NCBI RefSeq assembly: GCF_029338375.1
Contig: NZ_CP119804.1
Location: forward strand, 496,001 to 560,000
Length of the DNA stretch: 64,000 bases
Source of the DNA: Halorussus lipolyticus
GTDB lineage: Archaea; Halobacteriota; Halobacteria; Halobacteriales; Haladaptataceae
Reading direction: 5' to 3'
The notes below the pieces were generated by a model that was given only the letters and a program-made list of their open reading frames with translations, had not been told where the DNA came from and made no database searches. The position numbers were made by a program, and so were the translations under genes. Shown here piece by piece: positions 1 through 8,315 of the stretch (positions within the stretch are counted from its first letter, which is position 1; the number at the start of each line of letters is the position of its first letter).

Positions 1-660
1 TGGGCCGGTGCGACCGACGGGGGCGAGAACTCCGACAGCGACGCCGACGCGACCGAACCGGCCCACGCGAGGGGCAAGCAGTACACGTGGCGCGAGATGA
101 TTCGGACGTGGCAGTTCTGGCTGATGTACGCCATGTTCATCTTCGTCAGCGGGGCCGGGTTGATGCTGACCGCGAAGGTGGTCTCGTTCGCACAGAACGT
201 CGAGTTGAACGCGGTGACGGCGACTGCCGGAGCGACCCTCCTGCCAATCGCCGGCGGGGTCGGCCGACTCGTGGTCGGGGACCTCTCCGACAGGGTGGAC
301 CGCGAGCGAGCGATGGCGATTTCGTTCACGCTCTGCGGACTGGGCCTGTTCGCGGTGGTCTGGTTCGGCGTGACCCAGACCTCGCTCGGATTCCTCTCTG
401 CGGTGGTGATTGCAACGTTCTTCTGGAGTCCCCAGTACACCCTGTTCCCGAGCGTCGTGGGCGACTACTACGGTCAGAAGCACTCGTCGGCGAACTACGC
501 CCTGCTGTACTCGGGCAAGATGTGGGGCGGCATCTTCGGCGGTGGGGTCGCGGGATGGCTGGTGACCCAGACCAGTTGGCCCACCGCGTTCGCCCTCGGC
601 GGCGTGCTGGCGGTGGTGTCGGGCATCGCCGCGCTGGTACTTCGCGAACCCGAGGAGTAA
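1..660 (+). CDS. MFS transporter, C-terminal part (5' truncated by window edge)
   Basis: The reading frame is open from the first base and ends in TAA at 658-660, giving the last 219 residues of a major facilitator permease in the cytoplasmic membrane. The visible part begins with an acidic Asp/Ser-rich loop, then TWREMIRTWQFWLMY, the usual entry into the second six-helix half, followed by hydrophobic segments around residues 36-55, 78-98, 105-125, 130-150, 170-190 and 195-215. The sequence GGVGRLVVGDLSDRVDRERA is the typical loop motif between helices of the second half. The layout resembles oxalate/formate-antiporter-type (OFA) MFS proteins, but the substrate cannot be read from this fragment. 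Confidence 0.85.
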   Translation, partial: WAGATDGGENSDSDADATEPAHARGKQYTWREMIRTWQFWLMYAMFIFVSGAGLMLTAKVVSFAQNVELNAVTATAGATLLPIAGGVGRLVVGDLSDRVDRERAMAISFTLCGLGLFAVVWFGVTQTSLGFLSAVVIATFFWSPQYTLFPSVVGDYYGQKHSSANYALLYSGKMWGGIFGGGVAGWLVTQTSWPTAFALGGVLAVVSGIAALVLREPEE

Positions 661-982
661 CGAGGCCAGCGACCGAACGAGAGCGGATTTTTCGGAAGTT
701 CGGAGCGCATCACTGGCGAGACTCGTCAGTTTCGGCCCTTTCGTCCGGGGCGTCTCACCGCGAAAGGTTCGGTCGCCGCTCGCGTCTCGATGTGACGTTG
801 CCGGGCGCGAGCGTGAGATTACTGCCAGAAATTTTTTCGGCGGTCTGAGACACCTCCATACGGTTGTTTTTCGCGCCTCTGCGGTGAAAAACAGATTCGT
901 AACCAACTCATAAGTTATAGAGATGTGATTCAGTGCCTACGATTCACCAACTGAAAATGCTTCCCTCAACTACGGGAAAGAG

Positions 983-990
983 TTATATAC
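983..990 (+). promoter_or_regulatory. TATA-like promoter element for the small membrane protein; rest of 661-1016 empty
   Basis: TTATATAC lies 27 bases before the ATG at 1017, the spacing expected for a leaderless haloarchaeal transcript. The remainder of the 356-base gap (661-1016) becomes AT-rich towards its right end. It has a short T run at 688-692 that could end the MFS transcript. I see no gene in it. Confidence 0.5.
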
Positions 991-1016
991 CCATACCGCA
1001 TATTTTGTAATGGATT

Positions 1017-1247
1017 ATGACTGGGTACTACGACCTCATCCTTGGGCTGATTCCGCTTTCGTTGATTGGCGTAACCGGCGTGCTGAGCCTCGTTGGCTTC
1101 TCAGTGACGTCTGCCGTGCCGCTGGCCGCGAGCATTCCCGTGGCGCTCATCGGACACGCACTCTTCGTCAACAGTCCCGTCGATGATACCCAGTCCCCGA
1201 CGGAGACTGTCGAGTCGTCGTCCAAGAGCTTCGAGCCTGCGGACTGA
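1017..1247 (+). CDS. Small two-helix membrane protein, function unknown
   Basis: A 76-residue protein with two hydrophobic stretches, about residues 6-28 (ILGLIPLSLIGVTGVLSLVG) and 34-51, followed by an acidic, Ser/Thr-rich tail that is probably cytoplasmic. The size and layout match small haloarchaeal membrane proteins of unknown role. The start is supported by the TATA-like sequence 27 bases upstream. There is no operon partner: the next gene begins 180 bases later with its own AT-rich upstream region. Confidence 0.6.
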   Translation: MTGYYDLILGLIPLSLIGVTGVLSLVGFSVTSAVPLAASIPVALIGHALFVNSPVDDTQSPTETVESSSKSFEPAD

Positions 1248-1427
1248 GCGGTTTCCCGGCAGTTCTCGATTTTCTGCGGTCTTTCGTTTCGTCGCTGGTT
1301 TCGTCCTCGTCGGCGGTTCGTCTTCCGAGCAGGAAATTGTGTAGATTGCTTTAAGAAAGTCATAGTTGTTCCTTCCACTGCTATTGACGAGCGAAGCACA
1401 GTTACGACAGCGCGTCCAAGTCCCGCC

Positions 1428-2054
1428 ATGGAGTACGCGGTGCTGGGGTGGCCCGACGAGGACCCGAAACTCCGTCTTGACTACCGCGAGTTCAGTTACG
1501 CCGGGAAGTTCGTGATGTCGAACACCGGCAAGGCCGTGGTGCGCGACCACGAAAGAGGCGTCAGTGACGAAGATGGCGCTCTCGGGGCAGACGGGACCGA
1601 CCGCCACGGCGCGGACACCCCCGAGGAGCGCGACTGGATACGAGACTCCCGAATCGTCGCCGCCGTCGCGTTCAACGAGGACCGGACCGACTCGGCGACG
1701 GCGTGGCTACGGTACGTCACCGTCCGCGACGACCGCCGCGGGGCGGGCCTCGGCGCGCGCCTCACGCGGTTCGCCACTGCCAGACTCCGCGAGCGAGGGT
1801 ACGAGCGGGTCAAAATCGCGGTCAACAACCCCTTCGCCTACCACGCCCTCTACAAGGCCGGATTCGGCTACACCGCCGAGGAGACCGGCATCGCGGAGTT
1901 GGTACTCGCCCGACCCGGCGACCGCTCGCCCGACCGCTACCGCGAAGGACTGGCCGCCTACCGGGAGCGCGAAGGCCTCTCGCAGGCCGAACGCGAGTTC
2001 CTGTCGGCGAAGGCCGGTGCGGACCCGCCGGACGTGGTTCCGGTCCCCGAGTAG
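1428..2054 (+). CDS. GNAT-family N-acetyltransferase
   Basis: A 208-residue protein with a GNAT fold. The core lies at about residues 75-165: a strand WLRYVTVRDDRRGAGLGARL carries the acetyl-CoA-binding R-x-x-G-x-G/A signature, followed by a helix and the NNPFAYHALYKAGFGY segment typical of the last GNAT helix and strand. The N-terminal 60 residues are an additional domain (EYAVLGWPDEDPKLRLDYRE) with a loop rich in Asp and Gly. The C-terminal 45 residues are charged and helical. The acceptor substrate is unknown. It stands alone and converges with the cold-shock gene. Confidence 0.8.
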   Translation: MEYAVLGWPDEDPKLRLDYREFSYAGKFVMSNTGKAVVRDHERGVSDEDGALGADGTDRHGADTPEERDWIRDSRIVAAVAFNEDRTDSATAWLRYVTVRDDRRGAGLGARLTRFATARLRERGYERVKIAVNNPFAYHALYKAGFGYTAEETGIAELVLARPGDRSPDRYREGLAAYREREGLSQAEREFLSAKAGADPPDVVPVPE

Positions 2055-2081
2055 CAGTCGGATACGCCGTAGTGCGGCCTC

Positions 2082-2282
2082 TTAGAGTCGCGTGACGTTG
2101 GTGGCCCGCGGCCCCTTGTCGGACTCCTCGATTTCGAACTCGACTGCTTGGTCTTCTTCGAGGTCCGGCCCTTCCACGTCCTCCATGTGGAAGAACACGT
2201 CTTCGTCGTCGTCGGCGTCCTCGGGTTTGATGAAGCCGTATCCCTTCTGGTCGTGGAAGAACACGACTGTGCCTTTGACCAT
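2082..2282 (-). CDS. cspA: Cold-shock domain protein (CspA type)
   Basis: A 66-residue single cold-shock domain. The N-terminus MVKGTVVFFHDQKGYGFIKP contains the RNP1-like KGYGFI motif, and DVFFHMEDV provides the RNP2-like aromatic patch. The acidic stretch DADDDED between them is a halophilic adaptation. Such proteins bind single-stranded nucleic acid and act as RNA chaperones in the cytoplasm. Length and both motifs are those of complete haloarchaeal homologues. Confidence 0.93.
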   Translation of the reverse strand: MVKGTVVFFHDQKGYGFIKPEDADDDEDVFFHMEDVEGPDLEEDQAVEFEIEESDKGPRATNVTRL

Positions 2283-2422
2283 GCTCCGAATCTCCAGTTT
2301 GAGGTATGTTCTCGTGTACCAAGTATTCGAGGGTGACCGGGAAAAGGGTGTTCGGATTCGTGGAGTGAAGACCTCTCTATCCAGCCGAACTGCTACAGCA
2401 AATATTCGAGGTGACCTTTACT

Positions 2423-2971
2423 CTACGACCCCCAATAATTCCGGGGATAAAGCGTCAACTCATCAGTATATCGGGTAAAATCTGAGTCCCAAGTAGCAAC
2501 ATGTGTTATGTCAACGGATTTTGCTATGTTTGCGAGAACCGCTTCTTGAATACTGATTTCACGGGGGCGATATTCCAAAAAATCGCTCACGACCGATTCA
2601 TATTCCGCAGAAGAACAATGGTGAATTTCAAATACGTCGCTCTCACGAACTTTTTCTAAGCAGTCGTCGGCTCCGCCCCGGTCACCGTTCCCGTGACCTA
2701 AGCTCGTGATAGCTATATTCAAAGTTTCTCTTGTCGTATGAATTGTCGAGAAGGGTAGCTCGTTACCGACCACCCGCTCTAACAGAAAATGAGCGTATCT
2801 CTGTTTAGTTTTTGTTTCTGGGTCCAGCTCTTCAGCATCCGTATGGAAAAATCCTTCTAGGACACGCTTTCCGACAAAAATATCCGTGCTTGGGACTCCT
2901 ATATCCCCGTTTTCAGATGGTTGAATAAAGTCACCCGGATATGGTTCCCGTAGTTCTGCAATTTCGGCCAT
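2423..2971 (-). CDS. PIN-domain-like protein in a low-GC operon
   Basis: A 182-residue protein whose ends look like a PIN nuclease domain. PSTDIFVGKRVLEGFF (Asp30) resembles the first metal-binding strand, Glu82 falls in the usual second position, and HVATWDSDFTRY (Asp162, Asp164) matches the C-terminal acidic motif. PIN domains cleave RNA with Mg2+ and are common toxins in VapBC modules. The gene lies 5 bases after the 348-residue gene, so the two are cotranscribed. Both have much lower GC than their neighbours and less acidic proteins, which suggests recent acquisition. The PIN call rests on motif reading only. Confidence 0.6.
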   Translation of the reverse strand: MAEIAELREPYPGDFIQPSENGDIGVPSTDIFVGKRVLEGFFHTDAEELDPETKTKQRYAHFLLERVVGNELPFSTIHTTRETLNIAITSLGHGNGDRGGADDCLEKVRESDVFEIHHCSSAEYESVVSDFLEYRPREISIQEAVLANIAKSVDITHVATWDSDFTRYTDELTLYPRNYWGS

Positions 2972-2976
2972 CCAAC

Positions 2977-4023
2977 TTACCCTACGAGGTCGTAAATAGG
3001 GTCGTCCTCAGGTACCGATGATACAGCATCCTTCGGCAATGATTGGTCCAATTCCCAACTCAGGAATTCTTCTTTAGTTATCGATTCTCGGTTTATCCAC
3101 ACCTCTGGAAGTTTCTTTTCCTTGATATTTACGTCAATATCGTATTCAGATGCAGTTTCTTTAAATTCCCTGAAGACTTCGATGAATTTTTGCTCTGTTT
3201 TTTCGACGCGGCCCCAGTTAGCCGCTCGTTCGAAATAGTCTTCGGGACCGCTAACAGTATGGACTGCGATTAGACGAGTGATTTGTTTCCAGAGACCATG
3301 GTAATAAAAGGTATCTAAATGCTGTAGGAGTTTCTGGTACTCAGAACGCTCCTCCTGCCCCATTGCTCTCACCCCTTGGTAAGCGCATTCATTTAGTACG
3401 GTTTCTGCGACTTGGGTAAACTCGGTAACGTACGGCTCTAAACCCGCGAAGATCTGGAAGCGAAGTAGCTCACGTTTCATATCGCCCGCCCGCTCGGAAA
3501 GGGACTGGATGAGATTCTCAGGAAATTCGTCAACTTCCGCCTCCGGGTCGCATGCTCTTGCGCATTGGTAGAGGTGGAGGTGAATATCTATATTGGCTAA
3601 ATACAGGTCCTGGAATGGACCGTCACGCTGTTCGTAGTATTCTCGGAGCCAACTGAACGTTTCGGCGTCGATGACCTCGGTAATTGACGTTCCCGTTGGG
3701 AGAGATTCCGAGTCCCCCTCCGTTGCGATGTAATACTCAGCGACCTGTTTCACAGTCGGGTAAGGCCCCCCTTCATCACGGATTGCGAGTTTTTCACCGT
3801 TCTCGATTCCGTGGTCAAGCTCGGGAAGCATGTCTCCATCAGCATACCACTGTATCGTCACCTCGCTTTCCAAGTCGTGGTCTCGAATAGCCATCAAGAG
3901 GAGCTTCTGCTCAGTAATAGAATCAACGTCGTCCCAACTGTAACCATCAATATCGCTGACGGCCTGCTTGAGGCCCTGCTTGAACGTCGCAATAAGTCGG
4001 ACCTCTGTTGATGGGAACGACAT
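2977..4023 (-). CDS. Unknown 348-residue protein, first gene of the PIN operon
   Basis: I do not recognise this family. The protein is largely alpha-helical by composition, with a helix-rich middle (about residues 120-290) containing HLHLYQCARACDPEAE and several Trp/Tyr-rich patches. No P-loop, zinc cluster, transmembrane segment or signal peptide is visible. It precedes the PIN-domain gene by 5 bases on the same strand and shares its low GC, so it could be a regulator, antitoxin or sensor partner. An AT-rich promoter-like stretch lies just upstream (about 4045-4065). Confidence 0.6.
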   Translation of the reverse strand: MSFPSTEVRLIATFKQGLKQAVSDIDGYSWDDVDSITEQKLLLMAIRDHDLESEVTIQWYADGDMLPELDHGIENGEKLAIRDEGGPYPTVKQVAEYYIATEGDSESLPTGTSITEVIDAETFSWLREYYEQRDGPFQDLYLANIDIHLHLYQCARACDPEAEVDEFPENLIQSLSERAGDMKRELLRFQIFAGLEPYVTEFTQVAETVLNECAYQGVRAMGQEERSEYQKLLQHLDTFYYHGLWKQITRLIAVHTVSGPEDYFERAANWGRVEKTEQKFIEVFREFKETASEYDIDVNIKEKKLPEVWINRESITKEEFLSWELDQSLPKDAVSSVPEDDPIYDLVG

Positions 4024-4375
4024 CCTTGAGCGGACTTACAGCCTTACAAGTGAAATAACTAATCATCTCTTGAAAGACTCAAATGCGTTGCTGGGAACCG
4101 TCTAGTTAGGTGATTCTGTGGTTGAATAGGACTTCGAAGGTACGACTAAAACCACAGTTGGGCCATAATCCGATATTTATTTGAGATAGGAAAATCCGAT
4201 GACTGAAACCTAATTGTGCGGTTTTCGTTGTTCAGACAGTGGCCTTGGGAAGTGCTTCCGAATAGCTGTATTTTTCAACTACTGATATGGCTCTGGCTCC
4301 GAGAAACCGACCCCGGTGGCCACCGACGTTAAGCACAGCGGGGCCGAAATCTCACGCCGTTGGGGTTTCTGGGGC
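4024..4375. other. AT-rich intergenic region between divergent genes
   Basis: This 352-base stretch separates the low-GC PIN operon from the FAD/Rieske gene. Its left part keeps the low GC of the operon and should hold that operon's promoter; ATTTATTTGAGATAGG near 4168-4184 is a further TATA-like patch. I see no coding sequence in it. The last 60 bases could be coding if the GTG at 4316 were used as the start of the next gene. Confidence 0.4.
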
Positions 4376-5914
4376 ATGAGTGACCGAGATTCGCTACCGG
4401 GACGGGACGCATCGCTATGGCTGGACACGACCGAGCGGACCGACTATCCACCGCTCGACGGTGACCGAATGGTCGATACCGCGGTGGTCGGCGGCGGAAT
4501 CGCTGGCGTGACGGCCGCGCTCCACGCCGCCGAGGCCGGGCAATCTGTCGCGGTCCTCGAATCCGACCGCATCGTCGAGGGCGTGACTGGCAAGACGACC
4601 GCGAAAGTCACCGCACAGCACGGGTTGATTTACGCCGACCTCCTCGACAAGCACGGCCGGGACGCCGCCCGCCAGTACGGCAAGGCCAACTCGGCGGCCA
4701 TCGAAGAAATCGCCGACAGGGTGGAACGCCACGACATCGACTGTAACTTCGAGCGCCTGCCGGCCTACACCTACGCTGGGGACGAGGACCAACGCGGCGC
4801 GGTCAGCAGAGAGGCCACCGTCGCCGAAGGCTTGGACCTCCCCGCCGAGTTCGAACCGGACCCGCCCTTCCCCGGCGAGACGCCCGGCGCGGTCGAGTTC
4901 GAGGAGCAGGCCCAGTTCCACCCTCGCAAGTACCTCCTCGCGCTCGCCGACCAAATTCTCGAGGCCGACGGCGAGGCCGAAATCTTCGAGCAGACCAAAG
5001 TCACCGCGGTAGACGACCGGGACGGCGGCGACCACTGTCGTGTCGAGACCGAACACAGCGTCGTCACCGCGGAATCGGTCCTGCTGACGACCCACTTCCC
5101 CATCGAGGACCCCGGTTTTTACTTCGCGCGCCAGTACCCAAAGCGGTCCTACGTGCTGGCGGTCGAACTCGCCGACGAGCCTCCTCGTGGCATGTTCTAC
5201 CGGGATAAATCGCCCTACTTCTCGGCCCGCCCGCACCCGAGCGCCGAGGGGCCGATGATGCTGGTCGGCGGCCAGAACCACAAGACCGGGCAGGGCGGTT
5301 CGACCGCCGACAGGTACCGGAAACTCGAACGACAGGCCCGCGACCACTTCGACGTGGAGTCGGTCGAGTACCGGTGGTCCACGCAGGATTACGTCTCGGT
5401 GGACCGGATGCCCTACGTCGGCGAACTCGGTCCGACCACCGAGGGCGTCTACGTCGCCACGGGATTCGGCGGATGGGGCATGACCAACGGGACCGCCGCG
5501 GGCCGGATGCTCGCCGAATTCGCCCGAGGAGAGGACCCCCGGTGGGCCGACGCCTTCGACCCGACCCGCATCGACCCGGAGGCTGGCGGCAAAAATCTCG
5601 TCACCGAGAATCTCAACGTCGGCAAGGAGTTCACGAAGGACTGGGCCGAGGCCCTGCTCGGCGGGAAGGACGCCGACATCGCCCCCGGCGAGGGACAAGT
5701 CGTGCGCAGAGGCGGCAAGCCCCTCGCCGCGGCCCGCGACGACGAGGGCGACCTGCACGTCTCGTCGGCGGTCTGCCCCCATCTGGACTGCATCGTCCAC
5801 TGGAACGACGGCGAGCAGTCGTGGGACTGCCCCTGTCATGGCTCTCGGTTCTCGATAGACGGAGAAGTCTTGGAGGGGCCTGCGGTCGAGGACCTGCCGA
5901 AACGCGGCGAGTGA
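4376..5914 (+). CDS. FAD-dependent oxidoreductase with C-terminal Rieske domain
   Basis: The 512-residue protein begins with a dinucleotide-binding fold (VVGGGIAGVTAALHAAEAG near residues 37-55). It continues as a DadA/GlyDH-type FAD oxidoreductase, with YVATGFGGWGMTNGTAAGRM closing the FAD domain near residue 365. The C-terminal 70 residues form a Rieske [2Fe-2S] domain: Cys467-x-His469 and Cys485-x2-His488, 15 residues apart. Such fusions pass electrons between an amine/amino-acid-type oxidase domain and the cluster; the substrate is unknown. I chose ATG 4376 because the product then starts just before the conserved part; a GTG at 4316 would add 20 residues. The gene is monocistronic. Confidence 0.85.
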   Translation: MSDRDSLPGRDASLWLDTTERTDYPPLDGDRMVDTAVVGGGIAGVTAALHAAEAGQSVAVLESDRIVEGVTGKTTAKVTAQHGLIYADLLDKHGRDAARQYGKANSAAIEEIADRVERHDIDCNFERLPAYTYAGDEDQRGAVSREATVAEGLDLPAEFEPDPPFPGETPGAVEFEEQAQFHPRKYLLALADQILEADGEAEIFEQTKVTAVDDRDGGDHCRVETEHSVVTAESVLLTTHFPIEDPGFYFARQYPKRSYVLAVELADEPPRGMFYRDKSPYFSARPHPSAEGPMMLVGGQNHKTGQGGSTADRYRKLERQARDHFDVESVEYRWSTQDYVSVDRMPYVGELGPTTEGVYVATGFGGWGMTNGTAAGRMLAEFARGEDPRWADAFDPTRIDPEAGGKNLVTENLNVGKEFTKDWAEALLGGKDADIAPGEGQVVRRGGKPLAAARDDEGDLHVSSAVCPHLDCIVHWNDGEQSWDCPCHGSRFSIDGEVLEGPAVEDLPKRGE

Positions 5915-5975
5915 GTCGCCGAGGCGGACCAAACTGGTGCGTTTCGAGGGTATAAATAAGTGATATGCGCGTGGC

Positions 5976-5997
5976 GGCGCGCTCTCGTGAGCGCGCC
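5976..5997. other. Perfect GC-rich hairpin between oxidoreductase and fen1
   Basis: GGCGCGCTC, a TCGT loop and GAGCGCGCC make a perfect 9-bp stem, extended by GTG/CAC at the outside. A TATA-like TATAAATA lies about 25 bases upstream (5951-5958) although no gene starts here. This may be a terminator-like structure or part of a small RNA; the 215-base gap holds nothing else obvious. Confidence 0.4.
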
Positions 5998-6129
5998 CAC
6001 ACGCGAGAGAGCTATTGGACGAATATTGGACGAATGCACGAGGAGAACCACGCCAATTCTGCGGTTCGCGGTCACGTCGAGATACGGTAGTAGTAGCTTT
6101 CAAACCCACTCGACCCCTACCCCCGAGTA

Positions 6130-7113
6130 ATGGGAAACACCGATATGCGGCAACTCGCGGCCCTCGAGGAGGTCCCCTTCGACGAACTCGAAGGCGACAC
6201 CGTGGCCGTGGACGCCCACAACTGGCTCTACAAGTACCTCACGACCACGGTCAAGTGGACCACGGACGAGGCCTACACCACCGAGGACGGCACCGAAGTC
6301 GCCAACCTCATCGGCGTCGTGCAGGGCCTGCCCAAGTTCTTCGAGAACGACCTGACGCCCGTATTCGTCTTCGACGGCGCGGTCACCGACCACAAGGAGG
6401 CCGAAATCGAACAGCGCAGAGAGGAGCGCGCCAAGCGCGAGGAGAAACTGGAGGAGGCCCGAGAGGAAGGCGACGCCGTGGAAATCGCGCGACTGGAGGC
6501 TCACACCCAACGCCTGACCGACACGATTCAGCGGACCACCCGCGAGTTGTTCGACCGACTCGACGTGCCCTACATCGAGGCCCCCGCGGAGGGCGAGGCA
6601 CAGGCCGCCCACATGAACCGGACCGGCGCGGTCGATTACTGCGGGACCGAGGACTACGACTCGCTTCTCCTCGGGGCACCCCTCACACTGCGCCAACTCA
6701 CGAGCAAAGGAAACCCCGAACTGATGGACTTCGAGGCCACCCTCGAAAAGCACGACGTGACGTGGGAGCAGTTGGTGGACATCGGCATCCTCTGCGGCAC
6801 GGACTTCAACGAGGGCGTGTCGGGAATCGGCCCCAAGACCGCCCTGAAGGGCGTCACAGAACACGGCGACATCTGGGGCGTGCTGGAGGACCGCGGCGCG
6901 AGCATCGACAAGGACGTGGACGTGATTCGGGAACTGTTCTTGAACCCGACCGTCACCGACGACTACGCGTTCGACGCCGAGATGGACCCGGACCTCGACT
7001 CTGCGCGGGAGTACGTCGTCGGCGAGTGGGGCGTCCACGAAGACGAGGTGAGTCGAGGCTTCGAGCGCATCGAGGAGTCGGTGGTCCAGACCGGACTCGA
7101 CAACTGGACCTAA
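6130..7113 (+). CDS. fen: Flap endonuclease 1
   Basis: This is a 327-residue structure-specific nuclease that removes 5' flaps during Okazaki-fragment maturation and repair. The N domain ([25 protein letters not shown]) and I domain ([25 protein letters not shown]) carry the acidic metal ligands. [20 protein letters not shown] is the helix-hairpin-helix DNA-binding region. The C-terminus QTGLDNWT is a PCNA-interacting peptide (Q-x-x-L-x-x-W). It starts MGNTDM, as expected, because the amino-terminal glycine sits near the active site. Length is that of the archaeal family. No operon partner is apparent. Confidence 0.97.
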   Translation: MGNTDMRQLAALEEVPFDELEGDTVAVDAHNWLYKYLTTTVKWTTDEAYTTEDGTEVANLIGVVQGLPKFFENDLTPVFVFDGAVTDHKEAEIEQRREERAKREEKLEEAREEGDAVEIARLEAHTQRLTDTIQRTTRELFDRLDVPYIEAPAEGEAQAAHMNRTGAVDYCGTEDYDSLLLGAPLTLRQLTSKGNPELMDFEATLEKHDVTWEQLVDIGILCGTDFNEGVSGIGPKTALKGVTEHGDIWGVLEDRGASIDKDVDVIRELFLNPTVTDDYAFDAEMDPDLDSAREYVVGEWGVHEDEVSRGFERIEESVVQTGLDNWT

Positions 7114-7168
7114 CTGTTCCGTTCGGGCGTCAAAAAACTCATACGAGCGCCGGAGATGCGGTTGTAGT

Positions 7169-7789
7169 ATGCGAACTGCCCTCCATCGCATCGCTGGTGG
7201 CGCGCTCGCCTACCTCGTCTCGTATCTCCTCGTCGGACTGGTGACGGTCCCCCGACTCGACCGGTATCTCCGTCGCTCGTCGGACGAGGCCGTCACCGTC
7301 CTCGACGTGTACCACTCGGCCGGGAGTCCGCTCTGGCAGGCCGTCGGGTGGTTCACGCTGAACGCCCACGGCGTTCCCGTGGATGTCGTCGCCGTGCGGG
7401 ACTCCGGAAACTTCGTCGCTGACGGAGCGATGTGGTTCAGCGCGATTCCCGGATTGCTGGGACTGGTCCCGATGGTCGCGTGCCTGTTGGTCGGGGCGGT
7501 ACTGACCGCGAGGAGTCGGTCGTCGCCGGTCCCGGCGAGCGTCGGCGCGCACATGGTCCTCGGATACCTGTTCGCCACGTTGCTCTCGACGGCGGTGTTC
7601 GCAGGCGCAGTCGGCCCCGTGAGTGCATCCGCGAGCGTCCTACTACCCGGCGACTACGCCGGCGGCAGGTGGTGGCTCGTCGTCGTCTTCGCGCCGCTCG
7701 TCTTCGGGTCGGTCGGCGCGCTGATGGGTCAGTCGCCGCTCCTCACCGCGACCATCGAGCGCCTGCGGTCGGGCGCGTCGCTCCGGTAG
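7169..7789 (+). CDS. Four-helix haloarchaeal membrane protein, function unknown
   Basis: A 206-residue integral membrane protein with hydrophobic segments at about residues 8-26, 90-113, 127-151 and 165-188. An extracytoplasmic-looking loop between the first two contains a Trp-rich patch (LWQAVGWFTLNAHGVP). No enzymatic motif or transporter signature is visible. It follows fen1 by 55 bases on the same strand but has its own promoter-like spacing. It resembles multi-pass haloarchaeal proteins annotated only as domains of unknown function. Confidence 0.65.
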   Translation: MRTALHRIAGGALAYLVSYLLVGLVTVPRLDRYLRRSSDEAVTVLDVYHSAGSPLWQAVGWFTLNAHGVPVDVVAVRDSGNFVADGAMWFSAIPGLLGLVPMVACLLVGAVLTARSRSSPVPASVGAHMVLGYLFATLLSTAVFAGAVGPVSASASVLLPGDYAGGRWWLVVVFAPLVFGSVGALMGQSPLLTATIERLRSGASLR

Positions 7790-7997
7790 CGCGCCGAAAC
7801 GCCGGTTGTCCTCGGCCCCGATTCAGACGACGAAGCCCCTGTGGCCGCGAATGGCGACTGAGAAACAAAATTATTCCTTAAACGATTGTATAGTTGTCTC
7901 GAAGGCCCGCTCGACCGTCTCGGCGAATCAGTTCGGCAAGTCGCTCCCGAACCGATTCGGCCGAAGTCTTGAGGGACGTGACGGCCCAGTTTCGAGT

Positions 7998-8291
7998 ATG
8001 GCGAGCGACGAACTCCAGCCGAACGACCTTGAGGAGGGAACCAGCGTTCGACTCAAATGGTCGCCCCGAGGAGGCCGCGGTGCCGGAAGCACCGCCGAGG
8101 GCGACGTGACCCGCGTCTGGCGGCCGGACGACGACGTGCAGGAGTTCACGGTCGAACGGGACGACGACGCCATCAACGTCTACACCGACTACCGGAACCC
8201 GGTGGTCGAGCGCGTCGAGGGCGGTCTGGACGGCGACGAGGAGCCAAACACCGAGACGGTCGGGCGACTCGACTCGATAACGCGGGCCTGA
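7998..8291 (+). CDS. Small conserved-looking soluble protein, function unknown
   Basis: The 97-residue acidic protein is probably a beta-rich single domain (VRLKWSPRGGRGAGSTAEGD, then EFTVERDDDAINVYTDYRN). I do not recognise the family. The start is ATG 7998 because upstream in-frame codons lose the haloarchaeal composition. The AT-rich sequence at 7863-7897, which includes TTGTATAGTTGT, may hold a regulatory element for it. It converges with the protease gene 24 bases downstream. Confidence 0.55.
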   Translation: MASDELQPNDLEEGTSVRLKWSPRGGRGAGSTAEGDVTRVWRPDDDVQEFTVERDDDAINVYTDYRNPVVERVEGGLDGDEEPNTETVGRLDSITRA

Positions 8292-8315
8292 CCGCCCAAA
8301 AAACGGGACCGGCGG

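Noticed and set aside
4415..6109. Long open frame antisense to the FAD/Rieske gene
   Set aside because: The plus strand has complete FAD and Rieske motifs; the antisense product shows no motif and covers intergenic DNA as well.
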